From: Nostoc sp. LEGE 12450
GTDB lineage: Bacteria > Cyanobacteriota > Cyanobacteriia > Cyanobacteriales > Nostocaceae
Direction: 5' to 3'
NCBI RefSeq assembly: GCF_015206895.1
Contig: NZ_JADEXU010000005.1
Span: 36,016 to 100,015, forward strand
DNA: 64,000 nucleotides
Under the pieces are notes generated by a model that had not been told where the DNA came from, ran no database searches, and worked only from the letters and a program-made list of their open reading frames with translations. This document shows, piece by piece, positions 44,841-54,484 of this stretch. The position numbers and the translations under genes were made by a program. Positions within the stretch are counted from its first letter, which is position 1; the number at the start of each line of letters is the position of its first letter.

Positions 44841-45788
44841 ATGAGTCGCAAAACATCCAAGGTCGGTGTTATTGGTGCAGGGAATGTGGGTGCAGATGTA
44901 GCAAATGCTTTAGTGCTACTCCGGAAATGTGTAACAGTCGTTCTTTTTGACCGAACCTTATCAAAAGCTGAGGGGCAAGCATGGGATATTGAAGACAGTA
45001 TTCCTCTACTTGAAGAGATGGAAATTATACCAACAAACAAGTATGAGGATTTAGCTGATTCTGATGTGATTGTCGTGACAGTCGGGGTGCGGCAGAAAGT
45101 TGGACAGACCCGATTAGATACGTTGAGTGACAATGCAGAGATCATCCGTTTGACGATGAAAGAATTGGATCGAGTTGCACCGAATTCAATTGTACTTATT
45201 GTTAGCAATCCAGTGGATGTACTAACGCGGATTGCGATCGCCAATTCCACGAGAGCAGAAAACCTAATTTTCGGTTCGGGAACTGTTCTTGATACTGCTA
45301 GGCTAAGATATCAACTTGGTAAACGACTGAATGTTGCTCTTCGAGACATTCATATTTATGTAATTGGAGAGCATGGAGACAGTGAATTTATCATTTGGTC
45401 TAGTGCATTTATTGGGGGCATTGCATTAACGGAATTTTTTATACCAGAAGGAGTAACGCTGGAACAAATTCAGGAAGAGTACGCAGAGTTAACCCGTAAG
45501 CGAGGCAATAGCATTTTTGAACGTAAAGGAAATACTAGCTATGGCATATCAACGGTAGTTTGTCAGTTAGTTGATAGCATCCTGCGAGATGAAAAGGAGA
45601 TATTTCCAGTATCGGTGAGAGCAGATTCTAACTATGGAATTGGCAGTGAAACTGTTCTTGGGCTTCCATGTATCATTAGCTCATTAGGTATTGAGCGCCA
45701 ATTGGTGTTACCAAGAAATGCTTATGAACAACGCTTATTAGAAAAGTCTGCAAGTAAACTGAATGAAGCCTACAATTCGGGAGCATAA
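44841..45788 (+). CDS. ldh: L-lactate dehydrogenase
   Basis: The ATG at 44841 gives 315 residues. The NAD motif is VGVIGAGNVGADVANAL. The substrate-specificity residue is Gln in VRQKVGQTRLD, which favours lactate over malate (Arg). The catalytic His is in IGEHGDSEF. It reversibly reduces pyruvate to L-lactate with NADH in the cytosol. The longer frame from 44778 adds residues antisense to the upstream spacer and is not favoured. Monocistronic by spacing. Confidence 0.88.
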   Translation: MSRKTSKVGVIGAGNVGADVANALVLLRKCVTVVLFDRTLSKAEGQAWDIEDSIPLLEEMEIIPTNKYEDLADSDVIVVTVGVRQKVGQTRLDTLSDNAEIIRLTMKELDRVAPNSIVLIVSNPVDVLTRIAIANSTRAENLIFGSGTVLDTARLRYQLGKRLNVALRDIHIYVIGEHGDSEFIIWSSAFIGGIALTEFFIPEGVTLEQIQEEYAELTRKRGNSIFERKGNTSYGISTVVCQLVDSILRDEKEIFPVSVRADSNYGIGSETVLGLPCIISSLGIERQLVLPRNAYEQRLLEKSASKLNEAYNSGA

Positions 45789-45859
45789 TTAAACAGCATG
45801 AATGCCTTATTCTGCAATGAAAATATGTTTCTCTGCATTTAATAAACGCTTAAATTTTA

Positions 45860-47452
45860 TTAAACTTGTGCTTTTTGGGATTGGGAAGCATAAATCATGT
45901 GAGAAATAACCGATGGTTCATTGCCTTGGTGAAAGGCAAAAACCCGTTTGCGAATCTCTCGATCTGCCACCGTAAATCTTTCATATTGACGTAAATGATC
46001 CAGCCAAGACTCGACGATAAACGTTTCCAAGTAGCGATTTGGCTGAACTGTATCATGAAAGATACCCCAGCGAATTGCACCATCTCGTAAACGCACCAGT
46101 CGCAGGTCATTAATTGCTGCAAGAAATTCCTCTGTTTGGTCTGGATCAATACAATATTCAAGTGTGACTAAAACCGGACCTGCTTCTGGTTGTAATTCAA
46201 TTACTACTAGCGGGTCGGCTTGTCGTAATGCTGGAGCTAAATCAAGTTTTCCTGACAGCAATCTGTAACGTCGCGCCGTTAATGTTCCGCCCACTAGGCC
46301 AATTGCGGCAACGAATAAGGCACTCGGCATTCCCCAATGTTCTGCCGCTACACCCCAAATAATACTGCCAATTGCGGAACCTCCTTGAAATACCATTTGG
46401 TAAGTTCCTAGTGCCCGTGCCTGCACCCAAGCCGGGACAGCAAGTTGCACTGTAATATTCAAGCTTGATGTCATACTTGTCCAGGCAATCCCAGCCGCCA
46501 GCAAAGCCAGCAACACCAAAGGCACATTATGAATGAACGCCAGAATTAATGTGGCAGCCGCAAACACAAGAGTTCCTGCAATCACAACTCCATCGACTGT
46601 GAGATGTTGCCGCACTCGTGGCATCAAAATCGCACCGACAATTGCCCCAAGTCCAAAGCAACCAAGTAGTAAACCATACCCACCTGCTCCTTGTCGCAAA
46701 TCTTGCTGTGCCACCAAAGGCAGCAACGCTAACAAAGCACTCGTGCAACTGGTTAAAACAGCCGCTCGAATTAACACAGCTTGCAGTGCCGGAGAAAAGC
46801 GGACATAGCGAATACCAGCCCTTATAGAACCTAATACTCGCTCTGTGGGCAGTGCGCTTTCATAAAGTGGTTTGCGTTGCCAACGGTAAAGAATAATAAT
46901 TACGCCGACAAAGGAGAGGGCATCAATCAAAAAGACGACTCCCGCATTTGCCGCTACCAAAATCAAACCTGCGATCGCAGGCCCAACTGCTCGGGCAATG
47001 TTAAATCCAGCACTATTTAAAGCAATAGCGGCCATGAGTTCTGATCGCGGCACCAACTCAGGTACAATTGCTTGCCAAGCTGGGCCATTCATTGCTGCTC
47101 CCAAGTTGAGCAAAAATGTGAGCGCCAGCAGTGACCACGGTGTAATCGTACCTGCAAAAATCAATCCACTCAAGATAAGTGCAGCAATCAGCATCCAGAC
47201 TTGCCAAAACAGTAGTAAGCGACGGCGATCAAAAATATCTGCCGTTGCTCCAGCTGGTAGCCCTAACAGCAGCACAGGCAAAGTTGCTGCTGTTTGCATG
47301 AGTGCCACTAAAAGGGGAGAGGTGGTAAGCGAAGTCATTAGCCAAGCTCCCGCCGTGTCCTCCATCCAGCCGCCAATGTTGGAGACAATTGAGGCAATCC
47401 AGCGATCGCGAAACAAAGATTTACGGAGCGGACTCCAAGCAGAGGTTGTCAT
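45860..47452 (-). CDS. MFS transporter (EntS/DUF894 type) with a C-terminal ABM-like domain
   Basis: The protein has 530 residues. Residues about 10-405 are a 12-helix MFS of the EntS/MFS_3 type (FRDRWIASIVSNIGGWMEDTAGAWLMTSLT, GLPAGATADIFDRRRLLL). The last ~110 residues (VTLEYCIDPDQTEEFLAAINDLRLVRLRDGAIRWGIFHD...WLDHLRQYERFT) form a ferredoxin-like antibiotic-biosynthesis-monooxygenase-type domain in the cytosol. Export of a siderophore or drug is likely from the family; the exact substrate is unknown. Confidence 0.85.
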   Translation of the reverse strand: MTTSAWSPLRKSLFRDRWIASIVSNIGGWMEDTAGAWLMTSLTTSPLLVALMQTAATLPVLLLGLPAGATADIFDRRRLLLFWQVWMLIAALILSGLIFAGTITPWSLLALTFLLNLGAAMNGPAWQAIVPELVPRSELMAAIALNSAGFNIARAVGPAIAGLILVAANAGVVFLIDALSFVGVIIILYRWQRKPLYESALPTERVLGSIRAGIRYVRFSPALQAVLIRAAVLTSCTSALLALLPLVAQQDLRQGAGGYGLLLGCFGLGAIVGAILMPRVRQHLTVDGVVIAGTLVFAAATLILAFIHNVPLVLLALLAAGIAWTSMTSSLNITVQLAVPAWVQARALGTYQMVFQGGSAIGSIIWGVAAEHWGMPSALFVAAIGLVGGTLTARRYRLLSGKLDLAPALRQADPLVVIELQPEAGPVLVTLEYCIDPDQTEEFLAAINDLRLVRLRDGAIRWGIFHDTVQPNRYLETFIVESWLDHLRQYERFTVADREIRKRVFAFHQGNEPSVISHMIYASQSQKAQV

Positions 47453-47531
47453 GGCTGCGGTATGGACGTATTGATTTAAGCATTCTCAGAGCAGGAAGAC
47501 TTTTTATGAAATTGTAAGGATGCATTTGAAA

Positions 47532-47565
47532 AACCCTTACAGATGGAAGATTCAATGTAAAGGTT
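47532..47565 (-). terminator. Rho-independent-like terminator on the minus strand
   Basis: On the minus strand AACCTTTACA pairs with TGTAAGGGTT (one mismatch), followed by TTTC. It lies just downstream, on that strand, of the 47615 element and upstream of the MFS gene. Confidence 0.55.
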
Positions 47566-47904
47566 AAAAAATGAAAAGCCACATCATAAGAAATCTTAAA
47601 TCGGTGCGCGATTTAATCAGATAGTCTCAAGTTAGATGTTTGGGTAGTCCTATTGATAGGTTGGAGCAGTTCCGTTATCCTAATTTTGGTTATTATAAGT
47701 AATTGCAAAATCGCTATATACTATATAGTTGCAATCAAAGCCTTACAGATACATATTAAATCTCTAAAGCCTAGAAATAAAATCTTATTCTCTCTAAAAT
47801 TTTAAGGGTTATTCCAACTTCATCAGATAACCTCAATGTTGATATAGGGTTAGTCCTATAGATAGATTAAATAGTGTGGATTAATTACTAATTGGGAATA
47901 TTTC

Positions 47905-48065
47905 AGCAAGAAAAAAGCCCCTATGGTGTACTTATAGGGGCTCAAAATTAAATGAGATGTTGTAGTTTAAATAAATTTTAAATGAAGTTCCGAACCAATC
48001 AGTTATCCCCAAGATAGATGTTTGATTATTTTTATGGATAGATTGAAGCGGTTTTAACAATAAGT
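47905..48065 (-). ncRNA. Candidate small RNA spanning copy 3 of the element
   Basis: Reading the minus strand, copy 3 is followed after ~55 bases by a perfect hairpin and six T residues (47911-47942). That would give a transcript of roughly 100-160 nt. There is no ORF. No promoter could be defined by eye, so this is a hypothesis. Confidence 0.3.
47911..47942 (-). terminator. Strong Rho-independent terminator on the minus strand
   Basis: AGCCCCTAT / ATAGGGGCT is a perfect 9-bp stem with a 9-nt loop, followed on the minus strand by TTTTTT. The nearest annotated gene on that strand, cphA2, ends 800 bp away. Confidence 0.8.
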
Positions 48066-48597
48066 AATTTTAAAGATTGAAGGACAATGATTAGCATTTT
48101 TTAATAGATATAGATATAAACTATTTAATTAAAATCATTCGTGTCTAGTTTTAAATAGCAATAAAATACTTGCGTGGGCAGGAAAGATGGAATAGGTAAT
48201 TTTAAATCAAAAGGAACACTAAAGCAGGAGGATAAATATAAAACTATAGGACTCATCTTTGATTTTTGAAAAACTCCGTACAACTCAAAAAGCCTTTTTT
48301 CCTATTGCCTGTTGCCTTCCCACCCAAGTAAATATGGCTACGCCATGCTACGCGAACAAAAATCAAAGCGGATTCATATAAAATAGAGTTAGCATAAAAA
48401 ATTATTACAGAGTTAATTGAAGAAGGGTTAAATATTGAATTAGTGCCAGCTGATAATTTATATAGTGAAAGTAGCCAATTTATTAGGAAAATCGCTGAAT
48501 ATAACTTGGATTACGTTGTATAAATTAGAATGAATAATGGAATCTCCCACGGCCTTTTATATTCCCCAACCCCCATTTTTAAGTAAGCAAACACCTC

Positions 48598-48635
48598 TCA
48601 AAGTCCTCCTTTTTAAGGAGGATTTAGGAGGATCT
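48598..48635. repeat. Dispersed hairpin repeat (TCCTCCTTTTTAAGGAGGA)
   Basis: TCCTCCTT / AAGGAGGA form a short stem, followed by TTTAGGAGGATC, the same purine-rich unit again. This class is common in Nostoc intergenic DNA. It lies about 120 bp downstream of cphA2. Confidence 0.6.
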
Positions 48636-48756
48636 ACAACATTTATTATCTTGTAGAGGGATGTGTATACGCCGTAGCCTAAAAAGAGGGGTTAGGGGAG
48701 ATAAACAAGTGCCTACATCACAGCCAAAAACTTTTAAAACAACCTCTTAAGCTAGC

Positions 48757-50667
48757 TCACAAAATCGTTCCAGTTTCTTTCAAATAAACCCGCGTAAATG
48801 GTTCATCTTCAGCCAAAGTATAATCTTCAATCAACCCTTTGCGACGGATAGAAATATCGTTGCCTTTTCTAATCACCACAGTAGAACCATCATAGACATC
48901 CCGTGTTAGCATCATCTCAGTTTCGGTGGGATTATCCAAAACCACGATATTACTATTCTTGTAAAACATCCCCTCTTCATCTAAGATGTCTTCCGCGTAT
49001 TCGGCAATCAGCAAATCAACTTTGGGATGACGGAGCAAAGTTTGGACATTGCTATTGTAATTTTTGCTTAATACTTTTTTCGAGCGATTTACAAAAACTG
49101 CATCACGACAAACAGCGCCAATTGTCCAGTTGGGATGTTGCAAAAGGATATGATCAATTGTTGTTTGCAGTTCTTCAACTGAGATTTTATTAAATGTGAT
49201 AATCGGTATTCTCGAATCTGTACCCGACTCAAAAAAGGTTTCTAGAATATGAGAAGGTACATCAACACTTTCGCCTTCAGAAGGTTTAAGATGCATTAAA
49301 ACTCCTGGTGCAGCGTTGATTTCCAGGATAGCGAAGTTACTAGATTTCCAAGATTCGGAGAGACTTTTGGTAATTACATCAATACCAAGGCAAGTCAACT
49401 GGAAGTGTTGGGCAATATCTTGCGCCAAGATAATATTGTCATCATGAACTGTGTGGGTTGCATCGATGCTCATACCTCCGGCTGAAAGATTGGCAACTTT
49501 ACGCAGGTAAACAGTGCGTCCTTTTTCAATCACGCTGTCTAGTGATAAGCGCTGTTCCTCTAAGTAAAGTTCCATCGCTTCATCAATCTGAATTTTACTC
49601 ATCGGTGAGGTGGGCGTATCTAAACGTGCAGGTTTGCGGTTCTCTAGGCGGATTAATTCTGCAAGCGTTAAGTAGCCATCACCGACAACCGATGCTGGAC
49701 GGCGTTCTGTGGCGGCGACAAATCTGCCATTGACACACAACATGCGAAAATCTGATCCTGAAATACTTTTCTCAACAATTATTCGCGTTAGCTGATCTTC
49801 AGGAATCGCTGCTAATGCTCTATTATAAGCAGATTCCAGCTCTTTTGAGTCTTGTACGTCAGCCGTAACGCCAATTCCTTTATGACCTACCACTGGCTTA
49901 ACTGCTACTGGGTAGCCAATTTCTCTTGCTGCTGCCAAGGCTTCCTTTTCAGAAAAAACGATATCGCCTTCAGGGACTGGGAAACCCAAGGTTTTTAGAA
50001 ATGCCTTGCAGTCATCTTTACGGGTGGTAAACTCTGAATCTAGATGACTATCACAGTTAAATGTGGTTGCTACTCCCCGGACGTGTTTTTTTCCAAAGCC
50101 GTATTGCATTAATCCTTCTTCCCATAAATAAAAGGCGGGAATACCTTTTTCGTAGGCTGTTCGCAATAGGGCGTAAACTGTGGGGCCACCATAGACAGAT
50201 GCGCGAAATCTATTTTGCAGCCTCACTAGCTGCTCCTCAAAGTTAAAGTCTTCGTCTTGGGTAATGGCTTCAAACCAATCCCAAACAAAATAAACGACCT
50301 CTCTAGTTGTGCGTTCATGTAGTGATTGGACGCTAATTCGCACGAAATCTGGATATGACTTAACACTCCAATGCTTAAGGTGCAAATCCATATCAAGCTT
50401 TCCGACTTCGGACACAACTTGAGCAAATAGATAGGCATGAGACTCGTAGCTTTGGCTGCCCAGATTTGGATAGCGATCGCCAATGCTTGCAATATAATCG
50501 TCTATGGGCAAAGGCTCTCTAGAGTCAACTAGAGCAAAGTCAAATACTAACGCCCCTGCATCTAAATAGGGGTTGGGACCAACATAATGCTTGAAGTTGA
50601 AAATATCGAATACATCCGTTCTTCTAGCATTAATGCGAACTAAGTCACTGCTTTTTTGTAGAACCAT
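48757..50667 (-). CDS. cphA2: Cyanophycin dipeptide ligase CphA2
   Basis: The protein has 636 residues, against about 900 in cyanophycin synthetase CphA1. The N-terminal region and ATP-grasp domain are complete (GFPVPEGDIVFSEKEALAAAREIGYPVAVKPVVGHKGIGV, LEINAAPGVLMHLKPS). The C-terminal Mur-ligase domain lacks the P-loop (GTNGKT) region. That is the layout of CphA2, which rejoins beta-Asp-Arg dipeptides into cyanophycin. It is divergent from a small conserved gene and cphB, supporting a cyanophycin recycling role. Confidence 0.9.
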   Translation of the reverse strand: MVLQKSSDLVRINARRTDVFDIFNFKHYVGPNPYLDAGALVFDFALVDSREPLPIDDYIASIGDRYPNLGSQSYESHAYLFAQVVSEVGKLDMDLHLKHWSVKSYPDFVRISVQSLHERTTREVVYFVWDWFEAITQDEDFNFEEQLVRLQNRFRASVYGGPTVYALLRTAYEKGIPAFYLWEEGLMQYGFGKKHVRGVATTFNCDSHLDSEFTTRKDDCKAFLKTLGFPVPEGDIVFSEKEALAAAREIGYPVAVKPVVGHKGIGVTADVQDSKELESAYNRALAAIPEDQLTRIIVEKSISGSDFRMLCVNGRFVAATERRPASVVGDGYLTLAELIRLENRKPARLDTPTSPMSKIQIDEAMELYLEEQRLSLDSVIEKGRTVYLRKVANLSAGGMSIDATHTVHDDNIILAQDIAQHFQLTCLGIDVITKSLSESWKSSNFAILEINAAPGVLMHLKPSEGESVDVPSHILETFFESGTDSRIPIITFNKISVEELQTTIDHILLQHPNWTIGAVCRDAVFVNRSKKVLSKNYNSNVQTLLRHPKVDLLIAEYAEDILDEEGMFYKNSNIVVLDNPTETEMMLTRDVYDGSTVVIRKGNDISIRRKGLIEDYTLAEDEPFTRVYLKETGTIL

Positions 50668-50952
50668 TGATTACGAACCTTTGGCTAAACACCCTGAAAT
50701 TTCCATGCTGAGTTATCGTTACTCAGACTTGTTGATTGGAGGCTGATTCCGATTAATTGTTGGAGAGTGATGGCAAAGCCATTGATCTAATCAGAACCTA
50801 CACTAACGCTATTAGTAAGCATTTTTAACTATCTCAAGGCATAATTAAATTTCTCTTCCTCATGAATGGGCAAAGATATAACCTTTGAAAGGTGCAACAC
50901 GCATCCTAAAATTTGTATAAATAAGTTTGTGGTATTGAAAAGACAGCCAAGC

Positions 50953-51156
50953 ATGAATAGCACACAAGCTGATCTAAGAGATGAAATTCGAGAACTTGCT
51001 GAGGAAGCTTTTCACCAAAAGCTGATCTCTGGTCATGGTGATGGGCCTGACATAAATGAATATCAAATCGTCTACCAAGGTAAACCCAGGCATCTCCCAC
51101 TAGAACAAGCACGTTTTTTCTTGACTAATTTGCTTTACAGAAGTCGCATTCATTAG
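50953..51156 (+). CDS. Small conserved protein next to cphA2 and cphB
   Basis: The ATG at 50953 gives 67 residues (MNSTQADLRDEIRELAEEAF...LPLEQARFFLTNLLYRSRIH). It is soluble, rich in charged residues and mostly helical. I do not recognise a family function. It is followed by a strong hairpin and sits between divergent cphA2 and downstream cphB, so a link to cyanophycin metabolism is possible by position only. The longer frame from 50866 has no good start. Confidence 0.65.
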   Translation: MNSTQADLRDEIRELAEEAFHQKLISGHGDGPDINEYQIVYQGKPRHLPLEQARFFLTNLLYRSRIH

Positions 51157-51253
51157 GATTTACCATCAGATATCTAATTTGCACCCAGCGAGAGTTAATA
51201 CCAACAATTGCATGATAAATTTTCAATCAGTAATTTAGAAACGCAGTCAATAA

Positions 51254-51281
51254 TGCCTCTAGAAAATAATCTCTAGAGGCA
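51254..51281 (+). terminator. Terminator hairpin after the small conserved gene
   Basis: TGCCTCTAGA and TCTAGAGGCA form a perfect 10-bp stem around eight bases. A GTTGGTTTTAAGGG tail follows. Confidence 0.7.
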
Positions 51282-51486
51282 GTTGGTTTTAAGGGTTTTA
51301 TTTAGTAAAAGAAAATTAATTCTGAGGATGGCTACTTTTCTATGTAATTTTCTTGAAAAATCTTTTGGTCTAATTGCAAGCGCAAATTTCAATACTACCT
51401 TCTATCAGGTAATCTACCACAAGGATGATTTGATAGTTTAATTGTCATGGTTTAGTGAAATTTATTAACTCACATCAGGGGGCATC

Positions 51487-52329
51487 ATGGTGGAAAGTAA
51501 TCTCAAACGGCAGTTGGTAATTATTGGAGGAGCTGAAGATAAGGAAGGAGATTCCCAAATTTTGCGAGACTTTGTGCGACGCGCCGGAGGTACGAAGGCG
51601 CACATTGTCATTATGACGGCTGCGACAGAATTACCAAGAGAAGTGGGAGAAAATTATATTAGAGTTTTTGAGCGGTTGGGAGCCGAAAATGTTCGCATTC
51701 TTGATACAGAAACCCGCGAAGACGCATCATCCTCTACCGCATTAGAAGCAATTCATAAAGCAACTGGAGTATTTTTTACAGGGGGAGATCAAGCTCGTAT
51801 TACTAGCATCCTCAAGGACACCGAAATCGATGTGGCGATTCATAAACGGTTTGCGGAAGGTGTAGTTATCGCTGGCACAAGTGCAGGTGCTGCCGTGATG
51901 CCGGATAAAATGATCGTTGAAGGTGATTCACAGACACATCCTCGAATTGAAACTGTGGAAATGGGCCCTGGCTTAGGCTTTTTACCAGGAGTGGTAATTG
52001 ACCAGCATTTTTCCCAGCGTGGACGTTTGGGACGCTTAATTTCCGCTTTAATACTAGAACCTGCTGTTTTAGGATTCGGTATTGACGAGAATACCGCTAT
52101 GGTCGTAACCGATAATCAAATTGAAGTGATTGGTGAAGGTGCGGTGACAATTGTTGATGAATCAGAAGCTACATACAACAATATGGGCGAAATTCTGAAG
52201 GATGAGTCTTTGGCGATTTGCGGAGCAAAGCTTCACATTTTGCCACATGGATTCAAATTTGACCTGAAAACCCGCCAACCTATCCTAAATAATGGTTCTG
52301 TGGCTAATGTATCTGTACCTGTTGGTTGA
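51487..52329 (+). CDS. cphB: Cyanophycinase CphB
   Basis: The protein has 280 residues. The nucleophile Ser132 lies in AGTSAGAAVM, with the family motifs VIIGGAEDKEGD, FFTGGDQARI and GFGIDENTAMVV. This serine peptidase (S51-like) cuts cyanophycin to beta-Asp-Arg dipeptides in the cytosol. With CphA2 divergent and close by, the locus covers breakdown and re-ligation. A 330-bp upstream spacer contains only the terminator at 51254. Confidence 0.95.
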   Translation: MVESNLKRQLVIIGGAEDKEGDSQILRDFVRRAGGTKAHIVIMTAATELPREVGENYIRVFERLGAENVRILDTETREDASSSTALEAIHKATGVFFTGGDQARITSILKDTEIDVAIHKRFAEGVVIAGTSAGAAVMPDKMIVEGDSQTHPRIETVEMGPGLGFLPGVVIDQHFSQRGRLGRLISALILEPAVLGFGIDENTAMVVTDNQIEVIGEGAVTIVDESEATYNNMGEILKDESLAICGAKLHILPHGFKFDLKTRQPILNNGSVANVSVPVG

Positions 52330-52815
52330 ATCAACACCTAATTTTTTACAGGTGCATTTAACTTGAATAAATAATTAATAATTGTAGATTATTAGCATTT
52401 ATCTCTTGAATATCCTCTCAATTACTCTCAGAAATAAGGGACACACCCCCTTTATTCAAGAGGAAAGGGGGGATTAATTTTTAATATTCCTTATCTTAAC
52501 TTCAGTAACCTGTTATGAATAAGTAATATCAACTCTACATGATGATGCACTTATAAGTAAGTGGGCGTAAATAATTGTCGTTGGGATAAGGCAATAGGCA
52601 ATAGGCAATAGGCAATAGGCAATAGGAAATAGGTATAAGGATTTTATCTAGTTTGATTTTATTGTGCCAACTTACTTAAACGAACCATAAAATCTGGGTA
52701 GTACATGAAGAAAAAGATCGGTAAATGAATTAATTATGAAGTCAAAATTTACAGAGAATTGGTAAATGTAGGTAATAATTAATTCAAACTATATCTCGAA
52801 TGCCGATCAACTTTT
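52330..52815. repeat. Intergenic region with GCAATAG heptamer array
   Basis: Five or more GCAATAG units lie at 52591-52634. A short CACCCCCTTTATTCAAG..GAAAGGGGGG hairpin lies at about 52445-52472. No gene was seen. Confidence 0.75.
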
Positions 52816-53286
52816 ATGACAATCTACTTTTATAGCACTCGTGAAGAATATGGCTGTTTCTCTAACTTTTCGCCCCACGGTTTTCAATTAGATGGATTGT
52901 ATTGGTCAACCAGCGAACACTACTTTCAAGCGCAAAAGTTTGTGGGTACACCTCATGTAGAACAAATCCGCCAAGTTAAAACACCTAAAGATGCGGCAAA
53001 AATGGGGCGTGAGAGAACCCGTCCATTACGTCAAGATTGGGAACAAGTTAAAGACGATATCATGCGGCAAGCTGTGCTATGTAAATTTCAAACTCATACA
53101 GATATTAGGAATATCTTACTTGCCACAGGCAATGCAGAAATTGTTGAAAACTCGCCCATCGATTTTTATTGGGGTTGCGGAGCCGATGGTAGCGGTAAAA
53201 ATATGCTAGGAAAAATTTTAATGGAGGTGCGAGAGAGTCTGCACCATACATACAGCATAGATGTTGATTGTAAAAGCGTTAAATGA
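52816..53286 (+). CDS. NADAR-family protein (YbiA-like)
   Basis: The protein has 156 residues, all one NADAR domain: EEYGCFSNFSPHGFQLDGLYWSTSEHYFQAQKF, RERTRPLRQDWEQVKDDIM and DFYWGCGADGSGKNMLGKILMEVRE. Family members hydrolyse N-glycosidic bonds, in riboflavin-pathway intermediates (YbiA) or in ADP-ribose conjugates. Which applies here cannot be told. It stands alone, upstream of a TPR gene. No ADP-ribosyltransferase toxin is adjacent. Confidence 0.88.
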   Translation: MTIYFYSTREEYGCFSNFSPHGFQLDGLYWSTSEHYFQAQKFVGTPHVEQIRQVKTPKDAAKMGRERTRPLRQDWEQVKDDIMRQAVLCKFQTHTDIRNILLATGNAEIVENSPIDFYWGCGADGSGKNMLGKILMEVRESLHHTYSIDVDCKSVK

Positions 53287-53431
53287 TGCGCTAAACCAAC
53301 CTGATGAAAGATACCTTCTGGTTTTGGGAACACTATATTTACCACCAGACTTCAAAGGAAGGGGTTGATGCCTAAAGGCGAATGGAATAATAGAGCGAAA
53401 AATACAACTACCCATAACATACTTAAAACCA

Positions 53432-54457
53432 GTGAAGCGTAATACAATTACTCATGAATTTGGCTCTGGTTCACACGCAGAAATACTACCTCTACAGGAA
53501 AATGATGACAATTTATCGGAAGCATCCAAGCTACTACGGCAAGGAATTCAACAGCAACAAGCTGGTGAATTAATTGCGGCGTTGAAGTCTTTACAACAAG
53601 CTTTGGGGCTGTTTCAAGGAGTTGGGGATTTGCAAAAACAGGCACAGGCGCTTTCTTTTTTAGGATTAGTAACTTATAGCGCTGGAGACTATAAAGGTGC
53701 GATATCTTACTCCCAGGAGTGTTTGTCTTTGCTCAATAACGCCTCAGATTTAGCATTGCAAATGCAAGCACTTTCCCATTTAGGGAATTCATACCGTCAT
53801 TTGAATGACCATAACAAGGCTATTGAGTTTCTAGAAAAGTGTTTGAAAATAACGCAACAGCTGCAAGATAAACGGAGTCAAGTTGCAGCCCTGAATAATT
53901 TGGGATTGGTGTATAAATCTTTGAGTAACTTTACACAGGCTATTGAGTATCAGCAGCAAAGCCTAGAGATTGTGCGAGAACTTAAAGATAACTGGGGCGA
54001 GGAACAGGTACTCAAAAATTTGGGTAATGCTTGGTATGCTTTGAATAATTATCCAAAAGCGATCGCTTACTATGAGCAGTGTGTAGTACTAGCACGCTCC
54101 TTAAAAAATGTTCGCAGTGCTTCTCAGGTACTAAAAAATCTGGGTAATGCTTGTTATGCTCTAGGTGATTATACTAAAGCTATTAAGTATTATGAGGATA
54201 GGTTGCTATTAGCTAGAGAAATTCAAGACAAACGTAGTGAGGAACAATCTTTAGGTAGTTTAGGGGTTGCTTGTGAAGCTCTGGGTGACTATAACAAAGC
54301 AATTACATATTATGAACAACGTTTGCTTTTAGCTAGGAATATCAAAGACCGTCGTAGTGAAGAAGAAGCTCTTGATCGTTTGAGAGTTGCTTGCTACGCT
54401 TTGGGTGATTATGCCAAAGCTATGCAATACCAGCAAGGAACATCTTCAAATAGTTAA
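53432..54457 (+). CDS. TPR-repeat protein (Rapsyn/LGN-like)
   Basis: The protein has 341 residues, starting at GTG (53432); no ATG is available near the N-terminus. About seven 40-residue TPRs, of the kind with GDYxKAIxYYEQxLxLARxIxDxRSEexxLxxLGxAC, occupy residues 30-335. The regular length and high internal identity suggest recent repeat expansion. It has no signal or enzymatic domain; a cytosolic scaffold of unknown partners. It is convergent with the phosphoribosyltransferase gene. Confidence 0.8.
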   Translation: MKRNTITHEFGSGSHAEILPLQENDDNLSEASKLLRQGIQQQQAGELIAALKSLQQALGLFQGVGDLQKQAQALSFLGLVTYSAGDYKGAISYSQECLSLLNNASDLALQMQALSHLGNSYRHLNDHNKAIEFLEKCLKITQQLQDKRSQVAALNNLGLVYKSLSNFTQAIEYQQQSLEIVRELKDNWGEEQVLKNLGNAWYALNNYPKAIAYYEQCVVLARSLKNVRSASQVLKNLGNACYALGDYTKAIKYYEDRLLLAREIQDKRSEEQSLGSLGVACEALGDYNKAITYYEQRLLLARNIKDRRSEEEALDRLRVACYALGDYAKAMQYQQGTSSNS

Positions 54458-54484
54458 AAAGCAAAAGAAGGAAACAATTCAAAA

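Larger units (their letters stand above)
47615..48065. repeat. Triplicated diverged ~55-70 bp element
   Basis: Copies start at 47615, 47820 and 47996. Copies 1 and 3 share AATCAG.TA..C.CAAG.TAGATGTTTG, then GATAG.TTG.AGC.GTT. Copy 2 shares ATCAGATA.CCTCAA and TAGTCCTAT.GATAG.TT with copy 1. All point the same way, 175-206 bp apart, within a 1.3-kb gene-free region (47453-48756). Confidence 0.6.

Noticed and set aside
44627..45250. 207-codon minus-strand frame antisense to ldh
   Set aside because: It is Ser/Thr/Phe-rich low-quality sequence and a shadow of the well-supported lactate dehydrogenase.
46998..47474. 158-codon plus-strand frame antisense to the MFS gene
   Set aside because: It mirrors the codon pattern of the MFS transporter and has no domain features.
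47615..48065. Identification of the triplicated element as NsiR1
   Set aside because: Repeat spacing and the absence of hetF nearby do not match what I recall, and I could not compare sequences; kept only as a generic candidate.
50866..50952. Longer start for the small gene beside cphA2
   Set aside because: The extra 29 codons are not preceded by a plausible RBS and begin in the cphA2 promoter region; the Met at 50953 gives the compact protein.
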